Below, in pieces: positions 7,223-9,024 of a stretch of 9,024 nucleotides of DNA; the first letter of the stretch is position 1, and the number at the start of each line of letters is the position of its first letter. The stretch covers positions 1 through 9,024 of the forward strand of contig CAMWJT010000037.1 of NCBI GenBank assembly GCA_947174625.1, in the 5' to 3' direction. The stretch is from an uncultured Ruminococcus sp. Lineage in GTDB: Bacteria > Bacillota > Clostridia > Oscillospirales > Ruminococcaceae. Both the position numbers and the translations under genes were made by a program. Below the pieces are notes generated by a model that saw only the letters and a list, made by a program, of their open reading frames with translations, did not search any database and was not told the DNA's origin.

Positions 7223-7225
7223 AAT
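7197..7225 (+). promoter_or_regulatory. Possible weak internal promoter before ymdB
   Basis: TTGCAA (7197-7202) is followed after 17 bases by TAAAAT (7220-7225). The predicted start, near 7232, falls just upstream of the ribosome site GGAGA (7235-7239), giving a very short leader. The region is A-rich, so this may be chance. Confidence 0.22.
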
Positions 7226-7247
7226 AAATTAACTGGAGAATTTTTCA

Positions 7248-8024
7248 ATGAAATTATTATTTGTCGGCGATGTCGTCAGTGAAGCCGGTTGTTCGTTCCT
7301 GGCGAAAAAACTCCCCGGACTGAAACGAGAATCCGGAATTGATGTCGTAGTTGTCAATGGCGAAAATTCCGCTCCTGGTAACGGTATCACAAATCAATCT
7401 GCTACGCAGATCTTCCAGGCTGGCGCAGATATTATCACAACTGGAAATCATGCGTTCCAACGTCGGAAAGAATTGCAGATCTTTGAACATCCGGACGTGA
7501 TCCGCCCTGTCAATTACGGTTCTGCCTGTCCGGGCAGAGGATTTGTTATTCATGATATGGGTTGCTGTCAGATCGCTGTTGTGAATCTCTCCGGCGTGCT
7601 GTTTCTCGAAAATCTGGAAAATCCGTTTTCCAGTATCAACAACGTTCTGAAATGGATTCATAATCAATCCCCCACACCAAATATCTTTGTGGATTTTCAT
7701 GCGGAAGCAACGTCCGAAAAGCGTGCGATGGGATTTTATCTCGCAGGACGTGTCACAGCTGTTCTTGGAACACACACACACGTCCAGACCGCAGATGCCT
7801 GCATTCTCGATGCGCATACCGGTTACATCACGGATGTGGGGATGACTGGTGTAGAACATTCCGTTCTGGGTGTAGACATCAAAACTGCGACGGACAAACT
7901 CCGGTTGCATGCGCCTGTCCCCTACCAGGATGCCAAAGGCGATTGCTATCTCAATGCTGTTCTTGTCGAATTTGACAAAACCTGTGGTAAATGCACGAAA
8001 ATTACGCCCCTGATTGTGCGATAA
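7248..8024 (+). CDS. ymdB: YmdB-family metallophosphoesterase (2',3'-cyclic nucleotide phosphodiesterase)
   Basis: A 258-residue dinuclear-metal phosphodiesterase of the YmdB (TIGR00282) family; B. subtilis YmdB has about 264. The ligands line up almost residue for residue: Asp8 (FVGD), Glu39-Asn40 (NGEN), Asn67-His68 (TTGNH), His151 (DFHAEATSEK), and His176 and His178 (GTHTHVQTAD). YmdB hydrolyses cyclic nucleotides such as 2',3'-cAMP and in Bacillus influences the switch between motility and biofilm genes; that role here is only inferred. The ribosome site GGAGA at 7235-7239 is eight bases before ATG. It is the last gene of the operon and is followed by spoVS, the same order as in Bacillus. 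I see no hairpin terminator between 8025 and the spoVS promoter, so transcripts may continue into spoVS. Confidence 0.95.
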   Translation: MKLLFVGDVVSEAGCSFLAKKLPGLKRESGIDVVVVNGENSAPGNGITNQSATQIFQAGADIITTGNHAFQRRKELQIFEHPDVIRPVNYGSACPGRGFVIHDMGCCQIAVVNLSGVLFLENLENPFSSINNVLKWIHNQSPTPNIFVDFHAEATSEKRAMGFYLAGRVTAVLGTHTHVQTADACILDAHTGYITDVGMTGVEHSVLGVDIKTATDKLRLHAPVPYQDAKGDCYLNAVLVEFDKTCGKCTKITPLIVR

Positions 8025-8046
8025 TTCACAAATTTTCAAAAAGCTA

Positions 8047-8075
8047 TTGCATTTTTTCTCAGAATGTAGTATAAT
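8047..8075 (+). promoter_or_regulatory. Sigma-A-type promoter for spoVS
   Basis: TTGCAT (8047-8052), a 17-base spacer and a perfect TATAAT (8070-8075). Transcription should begin near 8082, giving a leader of about 97 bases before the spoVS ATG. I looked for a sigma-H pattern (AGGAWWT and GAAT), since Bacillus spoVS is a sigma-H gene, and found none well placed. Confidence 0.72.
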
Positions 8076-8087
8076 AAACGCAGACCC

Positions 8088-8130
8088 GGAAACAGAAAAC
8101 GAAAAAACTGAATTTCTGTTTTCAGAAATT
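8088..8130 (+). promoter_or_regulatory. spoVS leader with two mutually exclusive hairpins
   Basis: In the spoVS leader, 8088-8098 (GGAAACAGAAA) can pair with 8113-8123 (TTTCTGTTTTC) in an 11-bp stem with one G-U pair. Alternatively 8111-8118 (AATTTCTG) pairs perfectly with 8123-8130 (CAGAAATT) around a four-base TTTT loop. The two stems share 8113-8118, so only one can form at a time. This is the layout of an RNA switch, but no T-run follows the second stem and the sequence is AT-rich, so function is uncertain. It matches no riboswitch class I know. Confidence 0.35.
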
Positions 8131-8178
8131 ATTTATTATATTATCATTATATCATACTATATGGAGGATTTTGATTTT

Positions 8179-8439
8179 ATGGAAATCTTGAAAGTTTCAT
8201 CCCGTTCCGTTCCCAACTCTGTTGCAGGTGCAATTGCAGGTGTCATCCGTGAAAACAGAAACGTGGAAATTCAGGCTGTCGGCGCAGGTGCTGCCAATCA
8301 GGCAATCAAATCCATTGCGGTGGCAAGAGGTTATCTTGCTCCCATTGGCATTGACCTGGTGTGCATTCCGGCATTTACCAACATCCAGATTGACGGCGAA
8401 GACCGCACGGCAATCAAATTAATCTGCGAACCCAGATAA
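8179..8439 (+). CDS. spoVS: Stage V sporulation protein S
   Basis: An 86-residue protein of the same length as B. subtilis SpoVS and almost collinear with it. Landmarks are MEILKVSSRSVPNSVAGAIA at the start, the central VGAGAANQAIKSIAVARGYL, and the end DGEDRTAIKLICEPR. SpoVS is a small Alba-like, probably nucleic-acid-binding protein; in Bacillus it is needed for normal progress of spore formation, and it also occurs in non-sporulating bacteria, so spores are not proven here. I chose the ATG at 8179, with GGAGG (8163-8167) 11 bases upstream, because upstream in-frame starts would lie in the promoter and leader and break the family length. Tandem stops TAA TGA end the gene. It sits directly after ymdB, as in Bacillus. 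Confidence 0.97.
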   Translation: MEILKVSSRSVPNSVAGAIAGVIRENRNVEIQAVGAGAANQAIKSIAVARGYLAPIGIDLVCIPAFTNIQIDGEDRTAIKLICEPR

Positions 8440-8441
8440 TG

Positions 8442-8494
8442 AAAAAAAAAATTTAACCCTCCGCTTTTACATAACGAAAGCGGAGGGTTTTCTT
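8442..8494. terminator. Bidirectional intrinsic terminator between convergent genes
   Basis: A 13-bp perfect GC-rich stem pairs 8455-8467 (AACCCTCCGCTTT) with 8477-8489 around a nine-base loop. On the plus strand it is followed by a T-run (8488-8491) to end spoVS. On its left is a run of ten A (8442-8451), which is a T-run on the minus strand and would end the LPXTG gene that stops at 8528. The stem is far stronger than anything else in the intergenic regions. Confidence 0.9.
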
Positions 8495-8527
8495 AGTTAT
8501 TTAGTTATATGAATCAATCTAAATTAT

Positions 8528-9024
8528 TTATTTCACATTTTTCTTGCGGCGGATCACACCAGAAGCTTTCACAGCCAGGAAACCGAATGCAGTTGTCATC
8601 AGTGAACCAAATGCAATCAGCATGTTGGTCAGAGAGTTATTGCCCGTCTGTGGCAGATTCACTTCTTCATCATGAGAATCCGTACCAATTCCGGTGTTCG
8701 GATCAATCACATAAACATCAAGAATCTCTTCATCCTCGTCAGTCAGTATAATTTCATACTGTCCGTCTGGTTCTTCGACGATTTCAGCATTTGCAGGTGC
8801 TACACCTGTTTTCTCTTCGAAGTCATTCATTGCCCAGTCGCAGAGTTCTTCATCCGATGCAATATGCTGTGCAGTTGTCGTTGTTGCTTCTTCTGTAATA
8901 ACTTCTGTTGCCTCTTCTGTAGTAACTTCTGTTGCTTCTTCCGTGGTAACTTCCGTTGCCTTTTCTGTGGTAACTTCTGTTGCTTCTTCTGTGGTAACTT
9001 CCGTTACTTCTTCCGTTGTTGCAA
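8528..9024 (-). CDS. C-terminal part of an LPXTG cell-wall-anchored surface protein (5' end outside window)
   Basis: The minus-strand frame is open to the right edge and ends with TAA at 8528-8530; the Met at 8828-8830 is internal. In reading order there is a Thr/Glu/Val/Ala repeat region (five full copies of an 8-residue unit plus a partial one), a small Thr/Gln spacer, then a module of about 70 residues beginning LCDWAMNDFEEKTG and containing DGQYEIILTDEDEEILDVY and DPNTGIGTD. The end is the sorting signal LPQTG (8642-8656), a hydrophobic segment (about LIAFGSLMTTAFGFLAV) and the basic tail RRKK. Sortase should cut between Thr and Gly and link the protein to peptidoglycan. The module's pattern of a repeated aromatic strand and D-x-x-TG turn recalls PepSY-like domains, but this is only a resemblance. 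The repeats probably form a stalk. The binding function lies upstream, outside the window. It converges with spoVS and uses the shared terminator. Confidence 0.88.
   Translation of the reverse strand, partial: ATTEEVTEVTTEEATEVTTEKATEVTTEEATEVTTEEATEVITEEATTTTAQHIASDEELCDWAMNDFEEKTGVAPANAEIVEEPDGQYEIILTDEDEEILDVYVIDPNTGIGTDSHDEEVNLPQTGNNSLTNMLIAFGSLMTTAFGFLAVKASGVIRRKKNVK
8885..9004 (-). repeat. 24-bp tandem repeat coding the unit TEVTTEEA
   Basis: Five full 24-bp units run from 9004 down to 8885, with a partial unit continuing to the right edge. On the plus strand a typical unit is GTTGCTTCTTCTGTGGTAAC followed by TTCT. Protein units read TEVTTEEA with one Lys variant (TEVTTEKA) and one Ile variant (TEVITEEA). 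Third-base differences between units suggest the array is not freshly duplicated. Unit length is a multiple of three, so copy number can change without a frameshift. Confidence 0.9.

Noticed and set aside
7257..8039. A 260-codon open frame on the strand opposite ymdB
   Set aside because: It almost exactly mirrors ymdB, which has every family metal ligand. The antisense protein has no recognisable motif and no ribosome site, and such mirrors are common opposite conserved genes.
8014..8178. In-frame upstream extension of spoVS from a TTG at 8014
   Set aside because: It would overlap the end of ymdB, span the promoter, and add 55 residues of unlike composition to a family fixed at about 86 residues. 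GGAGG precedes the ATG at 8179.
8885..9004. CRISPR array
   Set aside because: The 24-bp units are directly adjacent with no spacers, and code in frame for the surface-protein repeat.

Overview
The window reads as chromosomal DNA from a Gram-positive Clostridia-type bacterium, most likely a Ruminococcus-like member of the Oscillospiraceae. The grounds are a lipobox lipoprotein, an LPXTG sortase substrate, a SpoVS protein almost collinear with the Bacillus one, GGAGG-type ribosome binding sites, sigma-A-like promoters, and a large 2-hydroxyacyl-CoA dehydratase activase-type protein typical of anaerobes. The taxon is inferred from protein style only. I see no rRNA, tRNA, CRISPR array, insertion sequence or phage gene.

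Layout: (1) 1-674 is the 3' end of a large CoA-dehydratase-activase-type gene that begins outside the window. (2) A near-consensus extended -10 promoter at 690-718, with an AT palindrome over its -10, opens a tightly packed rightward run of eight genes up to 8024: a small one-helix membrane protein, prolyl-tRNA synthetase, a GH3/NagZ-like lipoprotein, an HD-domain nucleotidase-like protein, a FlK-like hotdog thioesterase, a CYTH protein, a membrane acyltransferase-like protein with a long charged cytoplasmic tail, and a YmdB-type phosphodiesterase. Gaps are 32, 3, 5, 17, -4, -4 and 25 bases, and two genes use TTG starts, so this looks like one operon with translational coupling. (3) spoVS at 8179-8439 has its own promoter (8047-8075) and a leader with two mutually exclusive hairpins. 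(4) A strong hairpin with an A-run on its left and a T-run on its right (about 8442-8494) separates spoVS from a convergent minus-strand gene and probably terminates both. (5) 8528-9024 (minus) is the C-terminal part of a cell-wall-anchored protein with a 24-bp tandem repeat coding an 8-residue T/E/V repeat.

How the genes fit together: ymdB followed by spoVS is the same order as in Bacillus subtilis rny-ymdB-spoVS, but the gene upstream of ymdB here is not RNase Y. The middle of the operon (HD hydrolase, hotdog thioesterase, CYTH) looks like small-molecule hydrolases that remove nucleotides, acyl-CoAs and triphosphates, next to a wall-sugar-recycling type lipoprotein. This grouping is inferred from gene content. 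No obviously new defence or mobile system is visible. The most unusual items are the acyltransferase-like protein lacking the usual catalytic residues, the variant active-site loop of the GH3 lipoprotein, and the possible RNA switch in the spoVS leader.
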